64,000 nucleotides of DNA from Jilunia laotingensis (GTDB lineage: Bacteria > Bacteroidota > Bacteroidia > Bacteroidales > Bacteroidaceae), in NCBI RefSeq assembly GCF_014385165.1, contig NZ_JACRTF010000001.1, forward strand, positions 2,728,001-2,792,000. Reading direction: 5' to 3'. Below, in pieces: positions 9,499 through 18,634 of this stretch; the first letter of the stretch is position 1; every line of letters starts with the position of its first letter. The notes under the pieces are model-generated. The model was not told the origin of the DNA. It saw only the letters and a list, made by a program, of their open reading frames with translations, and searched no databases. Made by a program: the position numbers and the translations under genes.

Positions 9499-9593
9499 GT
9501 GAACTTTAGAGGAGTTCTATAAATTAAAATATTGTAGTACAGTTGTTTATATGGTTCCAAGAGCGTAAATTTGCAGAAAATAAGAATTTTATA

Positions 9594-10655
9594 ATGAACA
9601 AGTTATCCCGATACCGTAAGCTTCGTTATAATCAACTATTTGAGTCAGAGAATCGTGAATTGCGTTTGAATGAAATGGGCAATCCTCTTGAAGTGTTGTC
9701 TCAGTATGTTGATTTTGAGATCTTTCGTCCTACTCTTGAATCAGCCCTTTTTACCGGAGAGCGCAAAAGTAATGCCGGTCGTCCGCCGATAGACTGTGTG
9801 CTGATGTTCAAGGTCTTGTTTCTTCAGCGTTATTATGGTTTGAGTGACCATCAGATAGAGTATCAGATAGTTGACCGTACGAGTTTCCGCAAGTTTCTTG
9901 GTATTGAATGTGTTGACGATGTTCCTGACGAGAAGACGGTGTGGAAGTATCGCGAACTCCTGACAAATACAGGCGTTTATGACAAGCTTTTTTCGGAATT
10001 TCATAGTTTCATGGAAAGTAAGGGTCTGCAATTCAATGAGGGTCGCATCATTGATGCCAGTTTTGTTATTGCCCCTCGCCAACGTAACACCCGTGATGAA
10101 AATGAGCAGATAAAACAGGGAGCGGGTGATAAGTTGTGGAATGACAATCCCCACAAGAAGTGCCACAAGGATGTAGATGCCCGCTGGACAAAGAAGCGTG
10201 ATGAGACTTTTTACGGCTACAAGCAGCATACTAAAGTTGAGAAACGCAATAAGATCATACTTTCTTATGATACCACGTCGGCAGAAGTGCATGATTCCAA
10301 AGGCTTTGAAGGACTGCTGGATGAAAAAGACGAAGGCAAGGACTTGTATTTGGACGCCGGTTATGTCGGACAAGAGGAGATTGTAAAACAGCATAAGATG
10401 AATCCGATAATTTGCGAAAAGGGCTACCGTAACCGTCCGCTTACCAAGGAGCAGAAATCAGACAATAGGAAAAAATCCAAGACACGTTGCCTTGTCGAGC
10501 ATGTATTCGGGTTTGAGGAACAAACCATGCGTGGACTTGTGGTGCGTACAGTAGGGCTTATTCGTGCTAAAGCCAATGTAGCATTCACCAGTCTTGTGTA
10601 TAACATCAGTCGTTACACGCAAATAATCAGGCTGAAACCTGAGTTGTTGGGGTGA
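9594..10655 (+). CDS. IS5-family DDE transposase
   Basis: Catalyses excision and insertion of the surrounding element. The N-terminal part is a DUF772-type domain (GRPPIDCVLMFKVLFLQ, about residues 62-78). The RNase H-fold catalytic triad is visible as Asp144 (IIDASFV), Asp244 (YLDAGYVG) and Glu292 (LVEHVFG). I chose the ATG at 9594 (MNKLSRYRKL, 353 residues) over the TTG at 9543, because the sequence between is not conserved-looking and the ATG gives the usual length. The frame is intact, so it is probably active. Transcription could come from the host promoter at 9459-9489 as well as from the element itself. Confidence 0.9.
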   Translation: MNKLSRYRKLRYNQLFESENRELRLNEMGNPLEVLSQYVDFEIFRPTLESALFTGERKSNAGRPPIDCVLMFKVLFLQRYYGLSDHQIEYQIVDRTSFRKFLGIECVDDVPDEKTVWKYRELLTNTGVYDKLFSEFHSFMESKGLQFNEGRIIDASFVIAPRQRNTRDENEQIKQGAGDKLWNDNPHKKCHKDVDARWTKKRDETFYGYKQHTKVEKRNKIILSYDTTSAEVHDSKGFEGLLDEKDEGKDLYLDAGYVGQEEIVKQHKMNPIICEKGYRNRPLTKEQKSDNRKKSKTRCLVEHVFGFEEQTMRGLVVRTVGLIRAKANVAFTSLVYNISRYTQIIRLKPELLG

Positions 10656-10673
10656 ATTATGCCTGCACATCCA

Positions 10674-10710
10674 ATTTTTACAACAAACACAAGTTAATTA
10701 TTGTAAAAAT
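10674..10710. terminator. Hairpin at the right end of the IS
   Basis: A perfect 10-bp stem (ATTTTTACAA / TTGTAAAAAT) with a 17-nt loop lies 18 bp after the transposase stop. No U-tract follows; instead there is one C and 12 G. It may fold to limit read-through, but it is not a classic terminator. Confidence 0.4.
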
Positions 10711-10761
10711 CGGGGGGGGGGGGTAGAAAATATTCGCTAAATTTGCAAGACTAAAGCTCAC

Positions 10762-10765
10762 AAAT
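10762..10765. repeat. Target site duplication AAAT, right copy
   Basis: Direct copy of 9495-9498, immediately outside the right terminal inverted repeat. Confidence 0.6.
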
Positions 10766-10844
10766 TGGGCAGTTAAAGAGTTCTGCTGTCTGATACAAGA
10801 GGATAAATTGAATTGATAGAACTCACCTTTAAATAATCGTGTAT

Positions 10845-12473
10845 ATGAAAATCATGCGCTATATTTTTATAATAATTCTGTTTTTGAAAGGTCTATGTTG
10901 TCCAATGACCTCATCCGCAAGCGAGAGTTGCGACAGCTTGATTCAAATAGCAATCAAAGCATCAATAGAAAAAGATTATCAATATTCTTTAGAATTATTA
11001 TCCCAAGCCAAGCAATTGGCTATCAATGAAAAATCACCGGAAAAATTATTTCGTATCCTGAAGAATATTGGAATTAATAAGGCAGAGTTATTAGATTATA
11101 ATGGTGCCTTAAATAATTTTTTTGAGGCTTATAAAATAGCTGTGGACAAACTGGACAAACGCCAAGAGATGAGTATACTGAATAATATTGCAGGACTTTA
11201 CATGCAAGATAATAAGATGGAGAAAGCGAATGAATATTATATGAAAGTCTACGACACGGTTAAGGGAACTACCGATAGCTTGTTTATTGGTGGGTGTGCT
11301 ATGAATTTAGTTAGTGTTTCCATGGGATTGAATGATTATGTGCAAGTAGATTATTTCTTGGATATTGCAGAAAATATGCTAAAGAAATATACCCTTGAGT
11401 TGACCAAACTACATACCTTGAAAGTGAATTGTTATCTCAACAAAGGGAAAAACAGGCAAGCGTATGATTTGGCACTGGAACTCTATCGGAAAGCGGGTAA
11501 ACAAATTAGAAATAGTATGTTATGGGTTGATATTCAAATGTCATTGATCAATGCTTGCATGGCGATGGAAGATTATCAGTCTGCTATATTTTATTCATTG
11601 GATGCATTAAAAGGAAATCTTAATATAGAAGAACGTAACTTTTTCTATCGTAATCTTTCTGATGCCTATTATGCGATTAGCAGGTATGAAAAGGCTTTTG
11701 CTTATAAAGATTCCATGATCTTTGCCGTAGATTCTTTGTGGAATATTACAGGAAAGAAGCAATTTGAGAATAACCGTATTCAATTTGAGTTTTTTAAAAA
11801 GGAAAAGGAATTTGAAGAATACAAAACTAAACATAAGACGGAACTGATATTTTGGGGGCTCTCGGTTGTGATAGCAATCATATTGATATGGGCTTTGGTC
11901 AACCAGGTTGTCAAGAACAAGCAACAGAAAAAGATCGTAGAACTTGAATTGGATCAGGAAAAGAAAAATCAACAATTGTTACAGAATCAGTTAGATGAAG
12001 AGCAAGCAAAGTCATTTCTGGAACGAAGGCAATTTCAACATGAGATAGAGATGAAAGGCAGGGAATTGGTTTCAAACGCTTTGGTTGTCGCCAATAGAAA
12101 CAGTCTCATTCAAGAAATTTTGGATATACTTTCTGTTTCGGATACGATTAAGAAGTCGAAAGATGTGAAATTAAAAGAAGCGATCCGGAAACTACGGAAA
12201 CAGTTGGAGGAGAATGAAGAATGGAAACATTTTACGACTTATTTTGAACAAGTAAACGATACTTTTATCAATTCTCTCATAGATAGGCATCCTGAACTGA
12301 CAGCCAATGAGGTACGTTTTTTGTCTTTGGTCTATATAAATTTGAGTACAAAAGAAATATCTTCATTACTTAACATTACACCTGAATATTGCAAAAAAAA
12401 GAAACAACAAATTACCCATAAATTAGGTTTGGATGGGACAAAGTCACTTTATTCTTACTTGATTTCGATTTAA
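10845..12473 (+). CDS. Membrane TPR-coiled-coil-HTH regulator
   Basis: Belongs to the Bacteroidetes family of membrane-bound TPR proteins with a C-terminal LuxR-like helix-turn-helix. The order is: signal/TM helix (first ~25 residues), tetratricopeptide repeats (about 30-310), one TM helix (about 340-360, LIFWGLSVVIAIILIWAL), a long Lys/Glu/Gln coiled coil (360-420), and a C-terminal HTH (LTANEVRFLSLVYINLSTKEI then the recognition helix EYCKKKKQQI). This topology puts the sensor in the periplasm and the DNA-binding part in the cytoplasm. I use the ATG at 10845 rather than the GTG at 10839. It directly precedes a set of giant secreted proteins, so it may control them. The IS upstream separates it from its likely promoter. 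Paralogue of 40125-41822. Confidence 0.75.
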   Translation: MKIMRYIFIIILFLKGLCCPMTSSASESCDSLIQIAIKASIEKDYQYSLELLSQAKQLAINEKSPEKLFRILKNIGINKAELLDYNGALNNFFEAYKIAVDKLDKRQEMSILNNIAGLYMQDNKMEKANEYYMKVYDTVKGTTDSLFIGGCAMNLVSVSMGLNDYVQVDYFLDIAENMLKKYTLELTKLHTLKVNCYLNKGKNRQAYDLALELYRKAGKQIRNSMLWVDIQMSLINACMAMEDYQSAIFYSLDALKGNLNIEERNFFYRNLSDAYYAISRYEKAFAYKDSMIFAVDSLWNITGKKQFENNRIQFEFFKKEKEFEEYKTKHKTELIFWGLSVVIAIILIWALVNQVVKNKQQKKIVELELDQEKKNQQLLQNQLDEEQAKSFLERRQFQHEIEMKGRELVSNALVVANRNSLIQEILDILSVSDTIKKSKDVKLKEAIRKLRKQLEENEEWKHFTTYFEQVNDTFINSLIDRHPELTANEVRFLSLVYINLSTKEISSLLNITPEYCKKKKQQITHKLGLDGTKSLYSYLISI

Positions 12474-12534
12474 TTATATAACATACTGTATACCTGAGTG
12501 CTATAGTTGGAATATACCTATTTATGCGTATATA

Positions 12535-12553
12535 CCATCCCCTTTTTATCCCC
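12535..12553 (+). promoter_or_regulatory. C-rich element, candidate regulator site
   Basis: CCATCCCC, then a T-run and ATCCCC, 50 bp upstream of a -7 box. A similar element (CCACCC...GTATCC) lies at 41952-41967, 48 bp upstream of the -7 box of the other regulator-linked gene. Function is inference. Confidence 0.3.
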
Positions 12554-12584
12554 TTTTAAATTCATTTTTTCTTTTAATATCTTC

Positions 12585-12592
12585 TATATTTG
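12585..12592 (+). promoter_or_regulatory. Bacteroides -7 element for the 12660 gene set
   Basis: TATATTTG matches TAnnTTTG, 68 bp upstream of the start codon. No clear -33 TTTG; the upstream region is a pyrimidine-rich tract, which may mean activator dependence. Confidence 0.4.
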
Positions 12593-12659
12593 AGGACAAT
12601 ACTATCGAACTATAATATAATTCACCTCTTTCTTATTAACAATTTAAAGCACTAGGTTT

Positions 12660-15203
12660 ATGAAGAGACTATTACTTTCTAGTATTTTGTTATGCATTGT
12701 GTTTGGCATCTATGCTCAAACGACAGTGGAGACCGCACTTCCTTTCGAAGAAGGGACAGTTTCATTTACATTTGAAAGTTCTACGGGTCAAAATACCGTA
12801 TATTATGTGTATACGGCACCTGCCGAACAAGGGAAATTGCTCACTGTGCAGACAGCTAATGGTTCTGCAACCATTACACTGTCTGAAGATGGAACCTATA
12901 GTACTATGATCAGTGGCATTAATAGTGGAAATGTTCGTATATTCCCTATTAAAAAAGGGCAAAAAGTATATCTTGCAGCTGGTGTTTATAATGAAAGTAC
13001 CGTCAACTTTACAGCGGTTTTGAAAGATGCTGATGTGGAAGGAGGAGCCACTTGTGGGGATGCTATTTCTGCCACGGAGTCGGATTTTTTTGTTCCTTCT
13101 TATTATGATAGCAAAACGTATCAGACTAAACCTACATTTCTTTCTTATGCTTGCATAGATTCAGGACTATTGGAAATGACCTTTGGAAGCTATCCTGCAT
13201 CTTTGGTGGTGCATGAAGGCTGCGAAGGTGCAAGCGAGTCATTAGCCATCACTAATATAGGTAGTAAATATGTAGCTAAATATGCGGTGGAAACAGGCAA
13301 GAATTATATAGTTGAAGTGTCATTGTATTCCACCCCTGCTATGGCAAGTTTCAAGCTGACTCATCCTACTGAAGGTACTTCTTGCGATATGCCGTTCATT
13401 GGTAAAGAGAATAATAATGTATTGCCCAAAGCAACCGGCAAATATTGGTATCAATATACGGTCGGTAAGAATGGTTTTATGCTCCTTGCATCTGATAATG
13501 GCTTGCCCGGAGGGAATATAAGTATATATAAAACTTGTTCCGATTATTCGCCATACGCCAGTATAGATGGATATTTTGCGATCAGGTGCAAAGTTGATGC
13601 AGGTGCTACTTATTTGATCTGTATAGAAAGGGCAGACGAAACGGGTTCTGATGAGATGTTCGATATTACAGTTGAAGATCCCAAGATGGGAGATTCGACA
13701 GAATCCCCGATAATAATAGAAGCCGGTTCTTACACAGTACCTCAATATGATGGTACCTATTATTATAAGGTAAATGTGCCTGAAGGAGATTCCCGCTTCC
13801 TTATTGTTGATGCAAAAGCGGCTAATTTACAGAACAGTAATACGAGTGTGAAGCTGTATACATTGGATAATCTGTACACTCCAATAGCTCAAGGTAAAGA
13901 TTTTATTAAAAATGAAGTTGCAGGAAATACTTCTTATATGATTGTTTGGAGTTGCAGCGAAGGGCTTAATTCGTATAGTTTTACTATTTCGTATGAAAAC
14001 ATCGCTCAAGGTGATATATGTTCTAACCCTTTGCCTGCAAAGACTGGGCAAAATGACTTGTCAGTAGGGGCTGTGAAATATTGCCAATATAAAACGACTA
14101 AAGATGGTTGGCTTCTGATTGATACGGATATTACAGTAGGAGTAAGCTTCCCGAAATCATGTCAGGGATATGGAGATTATGATGCTGTAAAAGTCGGTAC
14201 AATTACTAAAATGGAAGTTACGACCGGAGTTGATTATCTCATTAAATTCGATAATATCGAAGAAGCTACTCATTTCACTCTTTCTGAGGAAGTTTATAAG
14301 GAAGGTGAATCTTGCAGTATGGCAATTCCGGTAGAGGCCGGTGATACTCCACTTCCTGAAAACGTATTGAATCATTGGTATAAATATACGGCTACACAAG
14401 ATGGTAAGGTTACTGTTACTGCCGACATTCTCTACGAGCAATCTGCTGATTCCCGTAAATCTTCTTCTGTGTTTGTCAAATCGGGAGATTGTTCGGCTTA
14501 TCCGGTCAATATTACACAAACTAACAGTGATGGAACATGGTTTGAAGGACAATTTGTTGTAGAGAAAGATGATGTGCTGCTTATTAACATAGTAACTTGT
14601 TCGGTACAGGCAGATAAGAAGCTTACTCTTGCTATTCGTGACTTGCTGCCCGGTGAAGCTTGTTCTCTTCCGATTGCTTTAACTCCGGGTGAAGTGACAT
14701 TTCAGGAAGCTACGCGGAGTAATCCGGTATGGTATGCCATTAGTTTGCAACCCGGAGATTTTAAAGTCGCTTCTGCAAATGATTTCACGCTATCATTGTT
14801 TAAAGAATGTAATGAAACCACTCCATTGGCTCAATCCAATTATTACTATGATAGTACAGGGGAAAGTAATTCTGAATATAGGCTTGAATATGAAGTTACT
14901 GCTGCGGGAACATATGTCTTGAAGCTGGAAATGAGCTATGCAAATACGATAGTAAATGTTTCCGGATCAGCTATTGTGACAGGTTTGGATCCCATATCCG
15001 AAGGTAAATATCCAGTTCGGGTAGAAAATAATGCAATTATTGTTAATCCGGGGGATCAATCGGTAAATATAGATATATACGATTTTTCAGGAAAGAAAAT
15101 TCAATCCCGATGCATATCTTCTTATACATCGTTTATTGTACCGGAAGGTTTTTACATTATTAAGATTGGCAATTACATTCGAAAAGTTATTGTAAGAAAC
15201 TAA
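12660..15203 (+). CDS. Secreted repeat protein with C-terminal sorting-like domain
   Basis: Unrecognised function. An 847-residue protein with a clear signal peptide ending near residue 19 (FGIYAQ). The body is about six modules of ~110 residues, each opening with a G-x-x-C-x-x-P/A-I-like motif (GATCGDAI, GTSCDMPF, GDICSNPL, GESCSMAI, GEACSLPI) and then a W/Y-Y-x-Y-K strand (YWYQYT, YYYKV, HWYKYT). This is the pattern of pre-peptidase or carbohydrate-binding-like beta-sandwiches. The last ~65 residues resemble a type IX sorting domain (IDIYDFSGKKI, then GFYIIKIGN, ending KVIVRN). Likely exported and surface-attached. First of three large genes after the TPR-HTH regulator; a hairpin at 15223-15262 separates it from the M6 protease. 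Confidence 0.65.
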   Translation: MKRLLLSSILLCIVFGIYAQTTVETALPFEEGTVSFTFESSTGQNTVYYVYTAPAEQGKLLTVQTANGSATITLSEDGTYSTMISGINSGNVRIFPIKKGQKVYLAAGVYNESTVNFTAVLKDADVEGGATCGDAISATESDFFVPSYYDSKTYQTKPTFLSYACIDSGLLEMTFGSYPASLVVHEGCEGASESLAITNIGSKYVAKYAVETGKNYIVEVSLYSTPAMASFKLTHPTEGTSCDMPFIGKENNNVLPKATGKYWYQYTVGKNGFMLLASDNGLPGGNISIYKTCSDYSPYASIDGYFAIRCKVDAGATYLICIERADETGSDEMFDITVEDPKMGDSTESPIIIEAGSYTVPQYDGTYYYKVNVPEGDSRFLIVDAKAANLQNSNTSVKLYTLDNLYTPIAQGKDFIKNEVAGNTSYMIVWSCSEGLNSYSFTISYENIAQGDICSNPLPAKTGQNDLSVGAVKYCQYKTTKDGWLLIDTDITVGVSFPKSCQGYGDYDAVKVGTITKMEVTTGVDYLIKFDNIEEATHFTLSEEVYKEGESCSMAIPVEAGDTPLPENVLNHWYKYTATQDGKVTVTADILYEQSADSRKSSSVFVKSGDCSAYPVNITQTNSDGTWFEGQFVVEKDDVLLINIVTCSVQADKKLTLAIRDLLPGEACSLPIALTPGEVTFQEATRSNPVWYAISLQPGDFKVASANDFTLSLFKECNETTPLAQSNYYYDSTGESNSEYRLEYEVTAAGTYVLKLEMSYANTIVNVSGSAIVTGLDPISEGKYPVRVENNAIIVNPGDQSVNIDIYDFSGKKIQSRCISSYTSFIVPEGFYIIKIGNYIRKVIVRN

Positions 15204-15222
15204 TTCGGGTATTCTACAAAAA

Positions 15223-15262
15223 AGAACAGGAACGGGGAGTATTTGCCCCGTAAACCTGTTCT
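15223..15262 (+). terminator. Interrupted hairpin, possible attenuator
   Basis: Stem AGAACAGG / CCTGTTCT (15223-15230, 15255-15262) with an inner stem ACGGGG / CCCCGT (15232-15237, 15246-15251). Only a weak T-rich stretch follows, so partial read-through into the M6 gene, 51 bp further on, seems likely. Confidence 0.5.
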
Positions 15263-15313
15263 GATTCCTTATTTTCATAAAAACGATTCTTTAATTCCTA
15301 AAAAAACAAAGAC

Positions 15314-18300
15314 ATGAGAAAAAACAAGTACTTTTTCATCTTGCTCCTCTGCTTTTTGTTGTGTCAGGCACAAAACGCATTTGCTATCAAGGCCAATCCA
15401 AGACCGGTAACTATTGAGCAACCGGATGGAACGATTCTCACCGTTAGACTTTACGGAGATGAGAATTTCCACTATGTGACAACGATAGATGGATATCTGA
15501 TAAGCCGTGATAGAGACGGATATTTTAAGTATATCGATACCGGAAAAGCCGGAAATCTGAGAACGATCTCCAAACAAATAGTACACAATTTTGATAAAAG
15601 AGAGAGTGGTGAAACCCATTTTGTCAATACCCTGACTCCACTCGTAAAATTAAAGGATGCTTTACTCCAATCTCCGAGAGGAAGTAGGAAAGCCCCTGCT
15701 CAGATATTGGGTAAAGATATTATAAATCCGGTTTTACGTACAAGAGCGGGTGAAGCTGCAGAAAGCCAGTATTTGGTTATTCTTGTGAATTTTAAAGATA
15801 AAGCTTTTAGTTTTGAAAGTACCGATTTTGATAAATGGCTTAATGAAAAGAATTATTCTGTTGATGGTGGTACGGGCAGTGTGAAAGACTACTATCGCGA
15901 TAACTCTATGGGTAAATTCATTCCGAATTTTTCTGTCGTAGGGCCTTATACGTTGGAACATGAACAAATCTATTATGCCGGTAATGACAAAGAAACGGGT
16001 GAAGATGTAAATCCGCGAGGTATGGTTGTGGAGGCTTGTCAGATGGCAAAAGCGGATAATCCGAATATGGATTTTTCAAAATATGACAATGATAAGGACG
16101 GTTATATGGATAATGTATATGTGATTTATGCCGGATATAGTGAAGCGAGTACTGGTAACGGTGATGATATGTGGCCGCATAGTTGGACGTTGAGAGACGA
16201 AGCTGTCATAATAGACGGGATTACAATTAACAACTATTCTTGTTCTGCGGAATTAGTAGGAGCCAGCGGTACCAAGATGGATGGTATCGGTACTTTTACT
16301 CATGAGTTCGGGCATATTCTCGGGTTAAAGGACATGTACGACACCGACGAATACCTGAATGGCTACGGCATTGATCCGGGAGATTATAGTTTGTATGCTT
16401 CCGGTAGTTACAATAATGATAGTCGTACACCACCTTGTCTGATGGCATTCGAACGGATGCAGATGGGATGGTGTGAACCCGTTGAATTGAATGCCCCCGA
16501 AGATGTGGCATTGTCGTCCATTGCTGATAATGTGGCACGTTATATCAATGCACAACCTGGACGTGCCGAAGGAACCGGGCATGAATGGTTTATACTTGAG
16601 AACAGGCAGAATAAGGGATGGGATACCTATTTACCGGCTCACGGATTATTGATTTACCATTATGATTATACGCAGGAAATGGTAGAAAAATATTGGTCGG
16701 TCAATGGACCGAATAATAACGCGACTCATCGTTGTATGTATATCAAAGCGGCAGATGGCATCGATGATACAAACACACGTAATGGAGATACTTATCCAGG
16801 GCGTTCGGGAAATACGGAATTTACCGATACTTCCGTTCCCAATGCATTGAACTGGAAAGGAGAAAAAACAAATACTCCTATTACCAATATATTGGAAAAG
16901 GAAGGCATTGTCTATTTTCAGGTAAAAGGTGGTGTAGAGAATTGGGCTGTTATTCGTACAGAAGTACCGGAAGATATTAGGGATACTTCTGTAAAGGTCA
17001 CAGCGACATTAAAAAATAAAACGCAGGATATTACGGAAATGGGATTTTGTTGGGCTTTAAAAGAAGAACCCACTATCCAAGGAACTCATCAAAGGGTGGA
17101 AGTAGCAGATCAAATAAATTATACTATAACAGGTCTACAACCGGGAAGCATTTATAATGTAAGAGCATATATGCTGCAAGCCGACGGAACGGTGGTGTAT
17201 GGGGCTGCCATTCCTTTTACTACTGAATGCAAAGTTGCTGTTGCACCTTATATCGGTGATTTTACGTCATGGACTAACGGTGAACCTGATTGTTGGAAGG
17301 TCATTGATAATAACGGTGACGGTACTACTTGGATTTTTGATGAAAGTTCCGGTGGCATAGTCTATCAGTTTGATTATTGGAATAATGCAGATGATTGGTT
17401 GATATCGACCCGAATGCTGGTACCTGAAAACGGAAGTCTCTATTTTATGCGTGGAGTGACAGAAAGTACTACTTTAGAAAAATTGGATGTATATATCTCT
17501 ACACATTCCCGTGAATTGAAAGATTTCCATTTACTGAAGCATTTTTCGTTTGCCGATAGGTTTGGCGAAATGGTTCCAGAGGAGATTGATTTGAGTGAAT
17601 ATGTTGGAAAAGAAGTGTACATTGCTTTTGTTTGTCGTTCTGAGAAACTTCAGAATAATCTTTGGTTATGGCAGATTTATTTGACAAGTAGGTTGGGTAC
17701 TCCTACTATTACTAAATTTGAGAAGGCTGGAGAAGGAACATTAAATGTAGAATGGACATCTGTTTCGGATGCTAAGAAATATTTTCTTGAATTTTCGGAA
17801 GTGACGGATGAAGTTTATACCACTTCCGTATTTGTTCCTATCACATATTTTACCCGTTTGGAGGGGCAAGTAGAAGCTAATACAGGTTCGTTGAACTTTA
17901 CAGGGAGCGGAATCGCTGAGACGAGAAATTTTGCTGATGGCATTACTAACTGTTTGTTTATCATTACTTCTTCCGGTCCTACGGGTACTACCGTTTTCAA
18001 TGTAGAAGGTACTTTAGACGGTACCACTTGGGAACAGATAGGACCTACTCAAAGAATTTCGGAATTCAATAGTGAAGGGATTGAGATGATATTGACCGAC
18101 TATATGAAAGGGAAAAAATATCTCAAAGTACGATTCAATTGTCAATATGGAGGTCGAAATATCCGTTTGAAATATCTTACACTTGAATACAATGACGGTA
18201 AGGTCTGGAATCAACTCGCTGCGGGCGCAGTGAATGGAACATCCATACCTATCGAAGAGACAACACCTGGTGAATTTACTGCAGGTAAAACTTACGTTGT

Positions 18301-18613
18301 ACAAGTATATGCCGGTGACGGAATGTTGTTTTATGGAGGATCCGATCCTGTTTATTTGACGACGTCAACCGGTATCGAAGATGCTATGCACGAATCGGAT
18401 GTTCGTTTTACCACAAATGGAAGTGTTATCTATGCTAAGGGTTTGAATGCAGGTGACAGAATTATTTGTACAACTACTTCCGGGCTTATCCTTTATGATG
18501 CTGTTGCAAACGGTACTGAACAATCTTTCCCAGTTAATGGATATGAGGGGATTGTTATGATCCGTCTGATCAAACAGGAGGGTAGTAGTACGACCAAGCT
18601 CATTATTAAATAA
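15314..18613 (+). CDS. Secreted M6-family metalloprotease with sorting-like tail
   Basis: Zinc endopeptidase of the immune-inhibitor-A type. A signal peptide (residues 1-24) is followed by a propeptide-like region and the catalytic domain, whose zinc motif HEFGHILGLKD places the ligands at His330 and His334, the catalytic Glu at 331, and the downstream Asp ten residues on. An Asp-rich segment (DNDKDGYMDN) nearby may bind calcium. After the peptidase come an Ig/fibronectin-like module (about 545-640) and a choice-of-anchor-J domain (about 650-790, with the DDWLISTRM signature). A final ~70 residues resemble a sorting domain ending KLIIK. At 1099 residues it is a large family member. Separated by only 21 bp from the next gene, so co-transcribed with it. 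Confidence 0.88.
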   Translation: MRKNKYFFILLLCFLLCQAQNAFAIKANPRPVTIEQPDGTILTVRLYGDENFHYVTTIDGYLISRDRDGYFKYIDTGKAGNLRTISKQIVHNFDKRESGETHFVNTLTPLVKLKDALLQSPRGSRKAPAQILGKDIINPVLRTRAGEAAESQYLVILVNFKDKAFSFESTDFDKWLNEKNYSVDGGTGSVKDYYRDNSMGKFIPNFSVVGPYTLEHEQIYYAGNDKETGEDVNPRGMVVEACQMAKADNPNMDFSKYDNDKDGYMDNVYVIYAGYSEASTGNGDDMWPHSWTLRDEAVIIDGITINNYSCSAELVGASGTKMDGIGTFTHEFGHILGLKDMYDTDEYLNGYGIDPGDYSLYASGSYNNDSRTPPCLMAFERMQMGWCEPVELNAPEDVALSSIADNVARYINAQPGRAEGTGHEWFILENRQNKGWDTYLPAHGLLIYHYDYTQEMVEKYWSVNGPNNNATHRCMYIKAADGIDDTNTRNGDTYPGRSGNTEFTDTSVPNALNWKGEKTNTPITNILEKEGIVYFQVKGGVENWAVIRTEVPEDIRDTSVKVTATLKNKTQDITEMGFCWALKEEPTIQGTHQRVEVADQINYTITGLQPGSIYNVRAYMLQADGTVVYGAAIPFTTECKVAVAPYIGDFTSWTNGEPDCWKVIDNNGDGTTWIFDESSGGIVYQFDYWNNADDWLISTRMLVPENGSLYFMRGVTESTTLEKLDVYISTHSRELKDFHLLKHFSFADRFGEMVPEEIDLSEYVGKEVYIAFVCRSEKLQNNLWLWQIYLTSRLGTPTITKFEKAGEGTLNVEWTSVSDAKKYFLEFSEVTDEVYTTSVFVPITYFTRLEGQVEANTGSLNFTGSGIAETRNFADGITNCLFIITSSGPTGTTVFNVEGTLDGTTWEQIGPTQRISEFNSEGIEMILTDYMKGKKYLKVRFNCQYGGRNIRLKYLTLEYNDGKVWNQLAAGAVNGTSIPIEETTPGEFTAGKTYVVQVYAGDGMLFYGGSDPVYLTTSTGIEDAMHESDVRFTTNGSVIYAKGLNAGDRIICTTTSGLILYDAVANGTEQSFPVNGYEGIVMIRLIKQEGSSTTKLIIK

Positions 18614-18634
18614 TAAAAAGACGAGGACAAGATT

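Larger units (their letters stand above)
9499..10761 (+). mobile_element. IS5-family insertion sequence, complete, 1263 bp
   Basis: Terminal inverted repeats GTGAACTTTAG (9499-9509) and CTAAAGCTCAC (10751-10761) match at 10 of 11 positions. They are flanked by a 4-bp direct repeat AAAT (9495-9498 and 10762-10765). Inside is one intact DDE transposase, then a 10-bp hairpin (10674-10683 / 10701-10710) and a run of 12 G (10712-10723). The intact ORF and exact target duplication suggest a recent insertion. Confidence 0.85.

Noticed and set aside
9741..10394. 217-residue minus-strand frame inside the transposase
   Set aside because: Antisense shadow of an intact DDE transposase; no recognisable features or promoter.
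10839..10844. GTG start for the first TPR-HTH regulator
   Set aside because: An ATG two codons later gives a better signal segment; GTG starts are uncommon here.
12660..15203. Repeat protein as a peptidase
   Set aside because: No HExxH, GxSxG, Cys/His or Asp dyad motif was found; the modules look like non-catalytic beta-sandwiches.
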